Below, piece by piece: positions 51,598 through 60,111 of a stretch of 64,000 bases of DNA (its first letter is position 1; each line of letters starts with the position of its first letter). The notes beneath the pieces are model-generated. The model made no database searches, had not been told where the DNA came from, and was given only the letters and a program-made list of their open reading frames with translations. The DNA lies in assembly GCF_023544465.1 (NCBI RefSeq), contig NZ_JALPVL010000010.1:1-64000 (forward strand), written 5' to 3'. Source of the DNA: Paractinoplanes maris (lineage in GTDB: Bacteria; Actinomycetota; Actinomycetes; Mycobacteriales; Micromonosporaceae). Made by a program: the position numbers and the translations under genes.

Positions 51598-52602
51598 TTG
51601 GAGCGAGCCACTCTGCGCGACGTCGCCCGGCTGGCCGGCGTGTCCGTCGCGACCGCGTCCAAGGCGCTCAACGGTCAGCCGCAGGTGCGCGCCTCGACCC
51701 GGGAGCGGGTGATGCAGGCGGCGTCCCAATTGGACTTCTCGCCCAACACGCACGCCCAGGCCCTGATCACCCAGCGCACCGGGACGGTCGGGCTGCTGAC
51801 GTCCGATCTGGAGGGTCGTTTCTCGATCCCGATCCTGATGGGCGCCGAGGACGCTTTCGGCACCGGCCAGACATCGGTGTTCCTGTGCGACGCCCGCGGC
51901 GACAGCATCCGCGAGCGCCATCATCTGCGGGCGTTGCTGTCCCGCCGGGTCGACGGGCTGATCGTGGTCGGCGCGCGGCCCGACAGCCGGCCGTCGCTGG
52001 GCCGGGATCTGCCGGTCCCGGTCATCTACGCGTACGCCCCGTCGGAGGACCCGGCCGACCTGTCGCTGGTGAGCGACAACGAGGGCGGTGGCCGGCTGGC
52101 GGTCGACCACCTGATCCGCACCGGCCGCCGCCGCATCGCGCACATCACCGGCGACGCCACCTACGGCGCGGCGCAGGACCGGGCGCGCGGGGCGCTCGAC
52201 CGGCTGGCTCAGGAGGGCTTGGAGGTGGCGGGCGGCGAGGTGTGGTTCGGCATGTGGTCGGAGGCGTGGGGGCGGGGGGCCACCCGGATGCTGCTGGAGC
52301 GCTGCCCCGACGTCGACGCCATCTTCGCCGGGTCCGACGAGATCGCCCGTGGCGTGGTCGACGTGCTGCACGAGGAGCGCCTCGACGTGCCGGAGAAGGT
52401 CGCCGTCGTCGGCTACGACAACTGGACGATCCTGGCCGCGAACGCGAGGCCGCCGTTGACGACGATCGACCTCAACCTGGAGCAGCTCGGGCGGGTGGCC
52501 GCCCAGCGGCTCTTCGCGGCGATCGGCGGGACGCTGGGCTCCGGCGTCGAGAAGTTCCCGGGCAAGCTCGTGACCCGCGAGTCGACCGCCCCGCTGCGCT
52601 GA
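51598..52602 (+). CDS. LacI family transcriptional regulator (arabinoside locus)
   Basis: A 334-residue repressor: ATLRDVARLAGVSVATASKALNGQPQVRASTRERVMQAASQLDFSPN is the DNA-binding domain with hinge; the sensor domain ends VVGYDNWTILAANARPPLTTIDLNLEQLG. Starts with TTG at 51598, supported by AGGAGAGG 8 nt upstream. Divergent from the ABC-GH127 operon, which it presumably controls in response to an arabinose-type sugar. Confidence 0.9.
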   Translation: MERATLRDVARLAGVSVATASKALNGQPQVRASTRERVMQAASQLDFSPNTHAQALITQRTGTVGLLTSDLEGRFSIPILMGAEDAFGTGQTSVFLCDARGDSIRERHHLRALLSRRVDGLIVVGARPDSRPSLGRDLPVPVIYAYAPSEDPADLSLVSDNEGGGRLAVDHLIRTGRRRIAHITGDATYGAAQDRARGALDRLAQEGLEVAGGEVWFGMWSEAWGRGATRMLLERCPDVDAIFAGSDEIARGVVDVLHEERLDVPEKVAVVGYDNWTILAANARPPLTTIDLNLEQLGRVAAQRLFAAIGGTLGSGVEKFPGKLVTRESTAPLR

Positions 52603-52954
52603 CTCACGGCCGGGCTGACTCACTGCGGGCTGATCCATCGTGGGGCTGATTTACTGCGCGGCTGACTCGGCTCGGGGCCGGCTTGGGGCGGGGCGGCTCA
52701 CATCGGCTTAAGGCAGGGCCGGCTCGCGGCGGGGCCGGCTCGCGGCGGGGCCGGCTTGGGGCGGGGCCGGCTCGCGGCGGGGCCGGCTCGCGGCGGGGCC
52801 GGCTTGGGGCGGGGCCGGCTCGCGGCGGGGCCGGCTTGGGGCGGGGCCGGCTCGGGGCGTACGGGAAGCCTCGGAGCCGCTCTCAAGGCGCTCGAGCAGG
52901 GACGCGCCAGGGTGCGGCGCTCGGCGTCGGTCAGCCGGCGCGGGATCATCTCGC
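52603..52954. repeat. 16-bp tandem repeat tract (minisatellite)
   Basis: From about 52670 to 52860 the sequence is built from units GGGGCCGGCTCGCGGC and GGGGCCGGCTTGGGGC, roughly nine to eleven copies. As with the 17-bp array, unit length is not a multiple of three, and all translations show a 16-residue period. The flanks of the gap contain only diverged copies (GGGCTGACTCACTGC-like) and no gene. Confidence 0.88.
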
Positions 52955-53596
52955 TCAGGACGCGGAGGCACCGATCGGGTGTGTGGCGGCCGGGACGGGA
53001 GCCGGGCGCCGATGCTGCGCACGTACGCTGATCCGCCCCTCGTGGAGGTGGACGACCTGGTCGGCGAACGGGGCCGGGCGGGTGGTCGAGGCCAGCACGG
53101 TGAGGCCGAGCGCGGTGAGGGATTCGAGCAGTCGCCGCTCGACATCGGGTGGGAGAGTCGCGGTGGCCTCGTCGAGCACCAGCAGCCCCGGACGCCGCAG
53201 GACGGCTCGGGCCAGGCCGATCCGCGAACGGTGCCGGGCGGGGTCGCCGGCCTCGGGCAGGGCGGCGATCCGCAGCGCCTCGGACACCTCGGCATCGTCG
53301 TAGGCGCCGCCGAGCGTGACATTCTCCCGGATCGACCCGGCGACCACGAACGGCCGGCGCGTCACCACGGCCACGGCCGACGCGACCCGGTCGGCGGGCA
53401 GCCGGCGCACATCGACGCCGTCGAAGCGGACGGAACCCCGGGCCGGGGCCAGGCCGGCGGCCACATCGAGCAGCGCGGTCGCGCCCGGCCCGGCCGCCAC
53501 GGTCAGCGTGCCCGGCTCCAGCACCAGGTCGGCCCCGGCCAGGACCCGGCGGCCGCCACGCGAGACGCCGGCCCCCCGTATCTCCACCCGCACCAC
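52955..53596 (-). CDS. Degenerate ABC-type ATPase-like protein
   Basis: About 213 residues resembling an ABC ATPase (RVLAGADLVLEPGTLTVAAG ... VDVRRLPADRVASAVAVVTRRPFVVAGSIRENV ... LLVLDEATATLPPDVERRLLESL). Key parts are missing: the Walker A is GPGATALLD without the lysine, and the LSGGQ signature is absent, with RHRSRIGLARAV following directly where about 20 residues should stand. Walker B is intact. It may be an inactive partner of the next ATPase or a decaying gene. The GTG at 53596 follows GGGGAG; a GTG at 53614 is possible. Its C-terminus runs toward the 16-bp repeat tract. Confidence 0.6.
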   Translation of the reverse strand: MVRVEIRGAGVSRGGRRVLAGADLVLEPGTLTVAAGPGATALLDVAAGLAPARGSVRFDGVDVRRLPADRVASAVAVVTRRPFVVAGSIRENVTLGGAYDDAEVSEALRIAALPEAGDPARHRSRIGLARAVLRRPGLLVLDEATATLPPDVERRLLESLTALGLTVLASTTRPAPFADQVVHLHEGRISVRAQHRRPAPVPAATHPIGASAS

Positions 53597-53614
53597 GTGG
53601 ACCACTCCCCGCAC

Positions 53615-53652
53615 TCAAGACCTATGATGTCTATCAACCTAGTAGGTCTTGA
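53615..53652. promoter_or_regulatory. Long inverted repeat between the two ABC ATPase genes
   Basis: TCAAGACCTA (53615-53624) and TAGGTCTTGA (53643-53652) are perfect 10-bp arms around 18 nt. Inside, ACCTAGTAGGT (53637-53647) is a perfect 11-bp palindrome. It covers the stop codon of the upstream ATPase and ends about 19 nt before the degenerate ATPase start. Operator or attenuator hairpin are both possible. Confidence 0.55.
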
Positions 53653-54287
53653 CCGGCTCTGTCCAGGCGTCCGGAGTGCAGCGGGAGCAGCTCGTCGGCG
53701 AGGTCGATGATGCGCTGGTCGTGCGTGGCGACCACGACGAGCGTGCCGCCCGCGACCGCGCCGGTCAGCGCCGCGAGCACCAGGGCCACGTGCTCGTCGT
53801 CCTGATGGGCGGTGGGCTCGTCGAGCAGGGCCACGGCCGGGCTCAGGGTGAGGGTGCGGGCCAGGGCCGTACGCTGCTGCTCGCCCAGCGACGTGTCGTG
53901 TGCGGGCCGCGCGGCCAGCGCGTCCAGGCCCAGGCGGGCCAGCAGCCCGGGATCGGGCTCGTGGCCGCGCAGGCGCGCGGGCAGGTGGGCGTTCTCGGCG
54001 ACCGTCAGCTCGGGGGCGAGCGCCGGGCGCTGGGGGAGCAGGGAAACGGTCGCCCAGTCGTCCACCGCGGTGGCCGGCTTCCCGTCGACCGTCACCTCAC
54101 CCCGGGACGGCGCCATGATGCCGGCCACCAGATGCAGCAGCGTCGACTTGCCGGAGCCCGACCGGCCCGCCAGCACGGCGAGCCGGGCCGGTGGCAGGGA
54201 GAAGCTGACGTCGCTCAGCACGGCGGTGGTGCCGCGCAGGTGGGTCACCGCGTCCAGCCGTACGAGATCTGCCGTCACAACGCCCAT
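53634..54287 (-). CDS. ABC transporter ATP-binding protein
   Basis: A 217-residue ATPase with intact Walker A AGRSGSGKST, Q-loop SLLPQRPALAPELTVAEN, signature TSLGEQQRTALART (variant of LSGGQ), Walker B VALLDEPTAHQDD and switch His in VVATHDQR. No permease gene lies near, so its membrane partner is unknown. It precedes the degenerate ATPase gene by 37 nt. The GTG/ATG region at 54287 has no strong ribosome binding site. Confidence 0.85.
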   Translation of the reverse strand: MGVVTADLVRLDAVTHLRGTTAVLSDVSFSLPPARLAVLAGRSGSGKSTLLHLVAGIMAPSRGEVTVDGKPATAVDDWATVSLLPQRPALAPELTVAENAHLPARLRGHEPDPGLLARLGLDALAARPAHDTSLGEQQRTALARTLTLSPAVALLDEPTAHQDDEHVALVLAALTGAVAGGTLVVVATHDQRIIDLADELLPLHSGRLDRAGQDLLG

Positions 54288-54440
54288 CCTGCCTGACTCG
54301 GCCCGGCCGCACCCGCCCCCAACGGGTGTCCCGGCTGCTTCATGGTTCCTGACAGACGGCTGGGAACTAACTCGCCGCGGGGAGCGACCTACGAGACGGC
54401 AGCATCCCCATTCGTCGTGGACCCCCGGAACGAGGAGCCC

Positions 54441-55874
54441 ATGTCAGCCGTCCCCCAGACCCAGGTCAAGCCGGCCGCGTCCCCCCGGCCTCCGCAGAAG
54501 TCGAGCGGCTTCGGGCCGCTTCTCCTACGCCTGCACTTCTACGCCGGCATTTTCGTCGCCCCCTTCTTGTTCGTCGCCGCGCTGACCGGCCTGGCCTACA
54601 CGCTCACGCCGCAGCTCGACCAGATCGTGTACGCCCACGAGCTGACCGTGGCGAGCACCGAGGGCCAGCCGCGGCCGTTGGCCGACCAGGTCGCCGCCGC
54701 GCGCACCGCGCACCCCGAGGGCACGATCGCCACGATCCGGCCGGGCGAGGGCGACGGCACCACGCAGGTCGACTTCACCGTGCCCGAGTTGACGAACGAC
54801 CGGCAGCACACGGTCTACGTCGACCCGTACACGGCGGAGGTACGCGGTCAGCTCACGACGTGGTTCTCCTACACACCGCTGAAGACCTGGTTCGACGACT
54901 TCCACCGCAACCTGCAGCTCGGCGATCTCGGGCGGCACTACAGCGAGTTCGCGGCGAGCTGGCTGGCCGTGATCGCGCTCGGCGGGCTGGCGCTCTGGTG
55001 GCGGCGGCAGCGCGGAAACCGTACGGCTCGAAGGCTTCTGACCCCGGAGCTGTCCGCCCGCAAGGGTGTCCGCCGCACGCGCAGCTGGCACGCGGCCACG
55101 GGGGTGTGGCTCACGGTCGGACTGCTCTTCCTGGCGGCCACCGGGCTGACCTGGTCGCGCTACGCGGGCGGCAACTTCGGTGCGGCGCTCGACTCGCTCC
55201 AGGCGGGGACGCCGTCGCTGTCCACCGGTGTCACGGCTGCCGGCGGCGGTCATCACGGCTCGTCGTCGGGCGCGGTGGCGTTCGACCCGGCCACAGTGGA
55301 CGCGGTGGTGCGGGTCGCCCGCGACAACGGGCTCGACGGACCGCTGGAACTGGGCGCCCCGGCCGACCCGAGCACCGCGTGGACCGTGGCCCAGAACGAT
55401 TCCGAGTTCCCCGTACGCAAGGACCGGCTCGCCGTCGACGCGGCCACCGGGACCGTGGTGGACCGCAGCGACTTCGCCGACTATCCGGTGCTGGCGAAGC
55501 TGACGAGCCTCGGGACGAGTGCGCACATGGGCATGCTGTTCGGCGTGGCCAACCAGAGCCTGCTGGCGTTGCTGGCTGTCGGGCTGCTGTGCGTCATCGT
55601 CTGGGGTTACCGGATGTGGTGGCAGCGTCGGCCCACCCGCTCCGGCCGGCGGGCATTGGCCGGCGTGCCGCCGGTGCAGCGCGGTGCTTGGCAGCAGTTG
55701 CCGCCGTGGGCCATCGTGGTCGGCGTCCCGGTGGTGATCGCGCTCGGCTGGGTGATCCCGTTGCTGGGTATTCCGCTGGCTGCCTTCCTGGTGGCCGACA
55801 TCGCGCTGGGCGCTCTGCGCTCCCGCCGCCGAAACACTGCCATCCCCATCTCCCCACCGCCCGCCGGAAGCTGA
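54441..55874 (+). CDS. PepSY domain-containing membrane protein (PiuB-like)
   Basis: A 477-residue membrane protein of the PepSY-associated TM family. HFYAGIFVAPFLFVAALTGLAYTLTPQLD is the first membrane segment, followed by an extracytoplasmic PepSY domain (LADQVAAARTAHPEGTIATIRPGE ... VYVDPYTAEVRGQLT), DDFHRNLQLGDLGRHYSEFAASWLAVIALGGLALWW, a second PepSY-like part and further helices. Conserved histidines at helix starts suggest heme or metal handling, and the family is often linked to iron uptake. ATG 54441 has GAGGAG upstream. The 3' end runs into a 54-bp repeat. Confidence 0.88.
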   Translation: MSAVPQTQVKPAASPRPPQKSSGFGPLLLRLHFYAGIFVAPFLFVAALTGLAYTLTPQLDQIVYAHELTVASTEGQPRPLADQVAAARTAHPEGTIATIRPGEGDGTTQVDFTVPELTNDRQHTVYVDPYTAEVRGQLTTWFSYTPLKTWFDDFHRNLQLGDLGRHYSEFAASWLAVIALGGLALWWRRQRGNRTARRLLTPELSARKGVRRTRSWHAATGVWLTVGLLFLAATGLTWSRYAGGNFGAALDSLQAGTPSLSTGVTAAGGGHHGSSSGAVAFDPATVDAVVRVARDNGLDGPLELGAPADPSTAWTVAQNDSEFPVRKDRLAVDAATGTVVDRSDFADYPVLAKLTSLGTSAHMGMLFGVANQSLLALLAVGLLCVIVWGYRMWWQRRPTRSGRRALAGVPPVQRGAWQQLPPWAIVVGVPVVIALGWVIPLLGIPLAAFLVADIALGALRSRRRNTAIPISPPPAGS

Positions 55875-56165
55875 ACCGCCAAGACTGCCGTGCGCGTCTG
55901 GCCGCCAACCTGCCCGGCGGTGGTTGAACCTTTCCTGCGCGTCTGGCCACCCACCTGCCCGCCCGAGGTTGAACCGCCCAGACTGCAGTGCGCGTCTGGC
56001 CACCCACCTGCCCGCCGGAGGTTGAACCGCCCAGACTGCCCGTGCGCGTCTGGCCACCCACCCGCCCGCCGGAGGTTGAACCGCCAAGACTTCCCCGCGA
56101 CGCCGCGCCCGAGCGAGCCCACGTCACGTCTTGCCACCCACCTGTCCGCCGCAAGCTGAAACCGT
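55862..56165. repeat. About 54-bp degenerate tandem repeat behind the PepSY gene
   Basis: Units containing GCGCGTCTGGCCACCCACC, then TGCCCGCCGGAGGTTGAACC, then GCC(C/A)AGACT recur with GCGCGTCTG starting at 55892, 55937, 55990 and 56044, and a diverged last copy near 56125. The spacing is 45, 53 and 54 nt. The first unit includes the last codons and stop of the PepSY gene. Confidence 0.85.
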
Positions 56166-56350
56166 CGAAACTGTATTGGCCGTCTGCCCCGGCGAATCGC
56201 ATCGCCGGGGCGGGCCGCGGTCCGCATCGGAACGGGCCCCCGGGCCCCGCGCCCATTCCCCGCGTGCCGATTTGCTGTGCCCTGTGGATGAGGGCCCCTA
56301 CTCGTGCAAGCGGGCGTCTCCTGCGGTCTCGCTGGGCTGTCCTGTCGTGA
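55875..56350. other. Intergenic region, repeat-filled on its left
   Basis: The left 290 nt are the 54-bp repeat. The right part (56166-56350) is plain GC-rich sequence with no gene or motif that I can support. Open frames here are repeat artefacts. Confidence 0.5.
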
Positions 56351-56968
56351 CTAATGTGCGGGCGTCCCGGCCCCATCATCCGGGTCGATCTGATGCGAGC
56401 CGCCGGCTGCTTCCTGCGCGTTCCGCTCGAGTTTCGCCCAGTACTTCTTGCGGGCTGCGGTGTCGATCGGCTCCTCGTACTCGGGCAGCATCCCGGTCCG
56501 GCCGTCGATCTGCTCCCGCAAGATGTCGGCGTGCCCGGTGTGCCGGGTGGTTTCCTGCAGGACGTGGAGCAGGATCGTGAACAGCTTGACGTCCGGCCGC
56601 GACCACCACGGCACGTGGCCCGGCGCGTCGAGGGCAAGCTCCTCGATCGTCGCGTCCGCATGTCCCCAGGCACGCTGATAGAAGTCGACGATCTGTTCGC
56701 GGGTCTCGTCCGGGGCCGCCCACAGGTCACTGCCGTCCGCGTCCTGCCATCGCCCCAGCGGTTCCGGGGACGGGCGGCCGAAGACCTCACCGAAATACCA
56801 GGACTCGAGGGTCGCCATATGTTTCACCAGGCCGAGCAGGTTGGTCCCGGTCGCCGTCAACGGGCGGCGGACGTCGTACTCGGACAGGCCGTCGAGCTTC
56901 CACACCAGCGCCTGACGAATCGACTTGAGCCTGCCGTGGAGGTGGTCTTTGGCGAAGTCATCGATCAT
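56351..56968 (-). CDS. DinB family protein (DUF664)
   Basis: A 205-residue four-helix-bundle protein: LKSIRQALVWKLDGLSEYDVRRPLTATGTNLLGLVKHMATLESWYFGEVFGR is the DUF664/DinB first half with the metal-binding His, and LLHVLQETTRHTGHADILREQIDG has the second histidine pair. The family includes mycothiol-dependent transferases. ATG 56968 fits the family N-terminus; the open frame continues upstream without similarity. Confidence 0.88.
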   Translation of the reverse strand: MIDDFAKDHLHGRLKSIRQALVWKLDGLSEYDVRRPLTATGTNLLGLVKHMATLESWYFGEVFGRPSPEPLGRWQDADGSDLWAAPDETREQIVDFYQRAWGHADATIEELALDAPGHVPWWSRPDVKLFTILLHVLQETTRHTGHADILREQIDGRTGMLPEYEEPIDTAARKKYWAKLERNAQEAAGGSHQIDPDDGAGTPAH

Positions 56969-57136
56969 GGACCACGAGCCTGCCATCCGACCGCGAGCGG
57001 AGCACACCCGGACCTCGACACCGTGGGTGAACTCGCCGCACGCCTCCGACGCGCCCCGCCCTCCAGGCGATGCCCAGGCCGTTGCCATGCGCGTGCTGCC
57101 GACTCACTGACCCGTAACCCCGGAATTGAAATGGGC

Positions 57137-57787
57137 TCACATGGCGAAATCGTCGGGAGTGATGCCGAGATGGGAACGGGTGTGTTCAACCTGGGCGCGC
57201 ATGAGTCGGATACCGGATGCCGGGTCACGTCGGATCGCCTCGGCGTTCTGGCGCACACGTCGCCCGACGGCGAGGGCCCAGTCGCTGCCGTCGTCCCTGG
57301 CAGCACTTTCGGCCACGTCGGCCGTCCGCACTGCCGCCTCGAGATCACCGCGGATCACCTGGAGGCAGAAGAGTTCTTCCTGGAAGTGAAAGTTCTCCGG
57401 CCTCTGCGCGGCGTCGGCTTCAACGAGAGGCGCGAAAGTCGCCAGTGTGCCGAAACGATCGAAGTACGGCAGGGCCTGGTCGCGGATCAGGTCGAGAATC
57501 TCCAGCATCGGGCCCTCGGCCTCTTCCACGGACGTAGGAGCCGGGGCAGGCCAGTAGGGGTGAATGTCGCCCAGTGACTTGAAGTACTGCCAGCGTCCGG
57601 TGACGCCGTCATCGGGTTTGGCGAGTAGGACCACCAGATACTTGGCATCGAACGCGGTGGAGAAGTTGCTGCCCCCAAGCGTTACGCAGCAGGCCAGCCA
57701 ATTGGCCGGCCGTCGATAGAGGAATCGACCTGAGCGACTGGCGACGTCCCATTCGCCGGGCAATCGCGGGATGACGTATCTCCTCAT
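57137..57787 (-). CDS. Hypothetical protein
   Basis: A 216-residue soluble protein without recognised domain. The first half is aromatic-rich (WDVASRSGRFLYRRPANWLACCVTLGGSNFSTAFDAKYLVVLLAKP ... YFKSLGDIHPYWP), the second half helical and acidic with repeated Ala/Asp/Arg. It superficially resembles DUF4304-like proteins but I would not assign it. ATG 57787 is chosen over upstream starts because the region before it looks non-coding. Confidence 0.6.
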   Translation of the reverse strand: MRRYVIPRLPGEWDVASRSGRFLYRRPANWLACCVTLGGSNFSTAFDAKYLVVLLAKPDDGVTGRWQYFKSLGDIHPYWPAPAPTSVEEAEGPMLEILDLIRDQALPYFDRFGTLATFAPLVEADAAQRPENFHFQEELFCLQVIRGDLEAAVRTADVAESAARDDGSDWALAVGRRVRQNAEAIRRDPASGIRLMRAQVEHTRSHLGITPDDFAM

Positions 57788-58041
57788 ACCGCCGCCCCAC
57801 ACCCGACTCTTCAAGATGCCTCCCCGACACCGGCGGCTGGAAGTCCGAGACACGAGGAGTCCCACCGCTCAGGCCTATCCTCGCTGCGCTCAAGGCATCA
57901 GCGGGCTGGATCGAAAAACTTGCCCGCGAGAAATCGCCTACGCACCCGCAGACCAGGCACGACCGTCCCCGCGCCATCTGCCGATGAAGATCAATCACTG
58001 ATCACGGGACAGAACCCCTCACGCGCTAGAAGTCGCTGCGC

Positions 58042-58485
58042 TCACATGCGGGCAGTGAAAGTGAGCGGATCGCTCAAATGTGCTTGGACGGTGACTGTGA
58101 CGAGGGTCGGGTGTCCTTCGATTGACGGCAGGACGGCGACCGCGACGTCGTCGGCTACGCGCTGGACGGCTATCGGGCTGCCGTCGGCGGTCCGGATCGA
58201 CCACGAGTGGACCGGGCCGGCCGCTCGATCCAGGCACAGGTGCACTACAGCGGTCGCGCCGACGCGTTTTTCTGAGCGAACGAGCATTCGGCGCTCACCG
58301 GCGTAGGCGGGCACCGAGGCTCGCTCCGGACAGGAGGCGCCGGTCTTGGCCGGATCCAGGTGTGGCGCGCTCAGCAGGAGCGATACGACGGCGGCCAGCG
58401 CGACAACGGCGGCACCGAAACCGACCAGGAGACGGTTCGGCCGGTGGTGCTCGTCGCGCACATTCGCGCACGGACGTGCGGGCAT
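58042..58485 (-). CDS. Hypothetical single-pass membrane protein
   Basis: A 147-residue protein: a basic N-terminus (RDEHHRPNR), one membrane helix (LLVGFGAAVVALAAVVSLLLSA), and an extracytoplasmic beta-rich domain of about 100 residues (GERRMLVRSEKRVGATAVVHLCLDRAAGPVHSWSIRTADGSPIAV) with two cysteines that may form a disulfide. Function unknown. The start is uncertain: ATG 58485 is used, and an ATG at 58617 would add 44 Arg/Pro-rich residues. Confidence 0.6.
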   Translation of the reverse strand: MPARPCANVRDEHHRPNRLLVGFGAAVVALAAVVSLLLSAPHLDPAKTGASCPERASVPAYAGERRMLVRSEKRVGATAVVHLCLDRAAGPVHSWSIRTADGSPIAVQRVADDVAVAVLPSIEGHPTLVTVTVQAHLSDPLTFTARM

Positions 58486-58872
58486 GAGCTCATGTGCGCC
58501 GTGCCGCCCGTGCCGCACGGCCGGCCCGTGGGACGGGGTGGCTCGGCGGCGGCGTGTCGCAGGGCAGTGGCGGGTCCCCGAAGTCCGGTGCGACGCGTCT
58601 TGATCTCCGAGCTCCATGCCCGGTAGTCGTCCGCCACCCGGCGATGGTTCCCGTGTCTCTTTCCAGAACCACGCTGACGTGCACAGATGTGGCTCGGCAG
58701 GCACAGGCGTGCGGTCGCCGGTCGCTCGGAAGCGAGCTGAGCGGTCTTCTCCGGCTGAGGCATGTCGTCGGCGGGCGGCGGGGGGCATGTGGTCGTTGTT
58801 GGTCGCGGCCGTCACTGCGGGGGAGGGGGCGAACCGGGGCCGACCTGATCATCGTTAGCGTGGCGGGGTGAG
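58486..58872. other. Intergenic region between divergent genes
   Basis: About 390 nt separating the membrane protein (minus) from the ferredoxin-like gene (plus). Several open frames cross it on both strands, none with recognisable protein sequence. No motif or hairpin that I can support. Confidence 0.4.
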
Positions 58873-59241
58873 GTGTCATCTGTGAGCGAGACCGTCGAAG
58901 GCTGCACGGTGACCGTGTGCCGTGACTGCTGCTGCGGCAACGCGCTGAAATATCCGTCGGTCGACCACGACGCGCAGCTCGACCGGCTGCGCGACGCTTT
59001 GTCGCCGGCCCACCGCATCCGTACGAGCCAGTGCCTCGACGTCTGTGCCGAGGCCAACGTGATGGTCGTCCATCCCACCCCCGCCGCCCGCCGCCGGGGC
59101 GCCCATCCGGTCTGGTTCGGCCTGGTGCTCAGCGACGCCGTCGAAGCCGACATGGTGGCCTGGGTCGAGGCGGGCGGTCCCGGTGTGGCGGAGATTCCGG
59201 CCGTGCTCGACCTCTCGGTGATTCCGGCCCCGGGCCGCTGA
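58873..59241 (+). CDS. Thioredoxin-like [2Fe-2S] ferredoxin-type protein
   Basis: A 122-residue protein: GCTVTVCRDCCCGN at the N-terminus and IRTSQCLDVCAEANVMVVHP in the middle supply a Cys set typical of small thioredoxin-fold [2Fe-2S] proteins annotated (2Fe-2S) ferredoxin domain-containing. It probably carries electrons. GTG 58873 or GTG 58882 could be the start; GGTGAGG lies before them. It precedes the FhuF-like gene by 33 nt, which suggests an electron donor/reductase pair. Confidence 0.8.
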   Translation: MSSVSETVEGCTVTVCRDCCCGNALKYPSVDHDAQLDRLRDALSPAHRIRTSQCLDVCAEANVMVVHPTPAARRRGAHPVWFGLVLSDAVEADMVAWVEAGGPGVAEIPAVLDLSVIPAPGR

Positions 59242-59274
59242 CGAGCACGCCGGTGATGCTGTGCGGGTCGTAGA

Positions 59275-60111
59275 GTGAGTGCCGTGCCGGGTCCCGAGGT
59301 CGACGCCGGGCCCGCGCTCGAGGCCGCCGCCCTGCTCGGGCCCTATTTCGCCTGGCAGCCGCACCGACCGGATCCCGCCGATCGAGCCGGCCGGCTGCCG
59401 TGCTCCGCTGATGCCGGCTGGCGGCCGATGTCGGATCTGCTGGACCCGGAGGTTGTCGCTGAGCGGGTGGCGGCCGGGCGGCGGACGCTGTGCCGCATGT
59501 CGGGGCTGGGGCCGGAGGCCATCGAGGAACGGGTCGTGGCGTCGACGATCTTCCTTCAGCTGGCTTCGCGGCTGGTGTCGCCCCTCGTGGCGGCGGCGTC
59601 GGTGCATGGCGCGTTGCCGGTGGCCGACCCGGCGCGCCTGTGGTGGCAGCCGGTGGAGGGCGGGCCGATGCCGATCGCCTACGGCGGTCTCTCGGCTGTC
59701 GCCTGCGCCGGCTGGGATGCCGCTGAGGTCGCTGAGGCCTTCACCCGTACGGAAATTCGCGCTCTGGTCGAGCCGGTGCTCGAGGTTTTCCGGGAGCGGT
59801 TCAGACTGTCGCCGCAGGTGCTGTGGGGCAACGTGGCCTCGGCGCTGGGCGGCGCGGCCGGGATGATCGCCGGTAACGCCCCGGGCTTCGCCGAGCGCAG
59901 TGCGGCCGTCGTCGCGGCGGTGCTCGCCGTACCGCCGCTGACCGGGACGGCCGCCCTGATCCGGCCCGATCCGACACGGGCGCGCTGGTTCCTGGTCCGG
60001 CACAACTGCTGCCTCTACTACCGCATCCCCGGCGGCGGCACCTGCGGCGACTGCGTGCTGATCCCGGAGGACGCTCGGCGCCGGCACTGGCAGGCGGTGC
60101 TCGCGCGCTGA
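59275..60111 (+). CDS. FhuF-like (2Fe-2S) ferric-siderophore reductase
   Basis: A 278-residue protein with the FhuF C-terminal cluster-binding motif C-C-x10-C-x2-C in RHNCCLYYRIPGGGTCGDCVLIP. The N-terminal part is helical (PEAIEERVVASTIFLQLASRLVSPLVAAASVHG ... LWWQP). FhuF proteins reduce ferric iron in imported siderophores to release it in the cytoplasm. With the ferredoxin-like gene it would form an iron-release module; no siderophore transporter is in the window. GTG or ATG codons near 59275 leave the exact start open. Confidence 0.85.
   Translation: MSAVPGPEVDAGPALEAAALLGPYFAWQPHRPDPADRAGRLPCSADAGWRPMSDLLDPEVVAERVAAGRRTLCRMSGLGPEAIEERVVASTIFLQLASRLVSPLVAAASVHGALPVADPARLWWQPVEGGPMPIAYGGLSAVACAGWDAAEVAEAFTRTEIRALVEPVLEVFRERFRLSPQVLWGNVASALGGAAGMIAGNAPGFAERSAAVVAAVLAVPPLTGTAALIRPDPTRARWFLVRHNCCLYYRIPGGGTCGDCVLIPEDARRRHWQAVLAR

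Noticed and set aside
55862..56165. Possible CRISPR array
   Set aside because: Unit spacing varies (45, 53, 54 nt), almost the whole unit is repeated with no unique spacers, and no cas gene is in the window.
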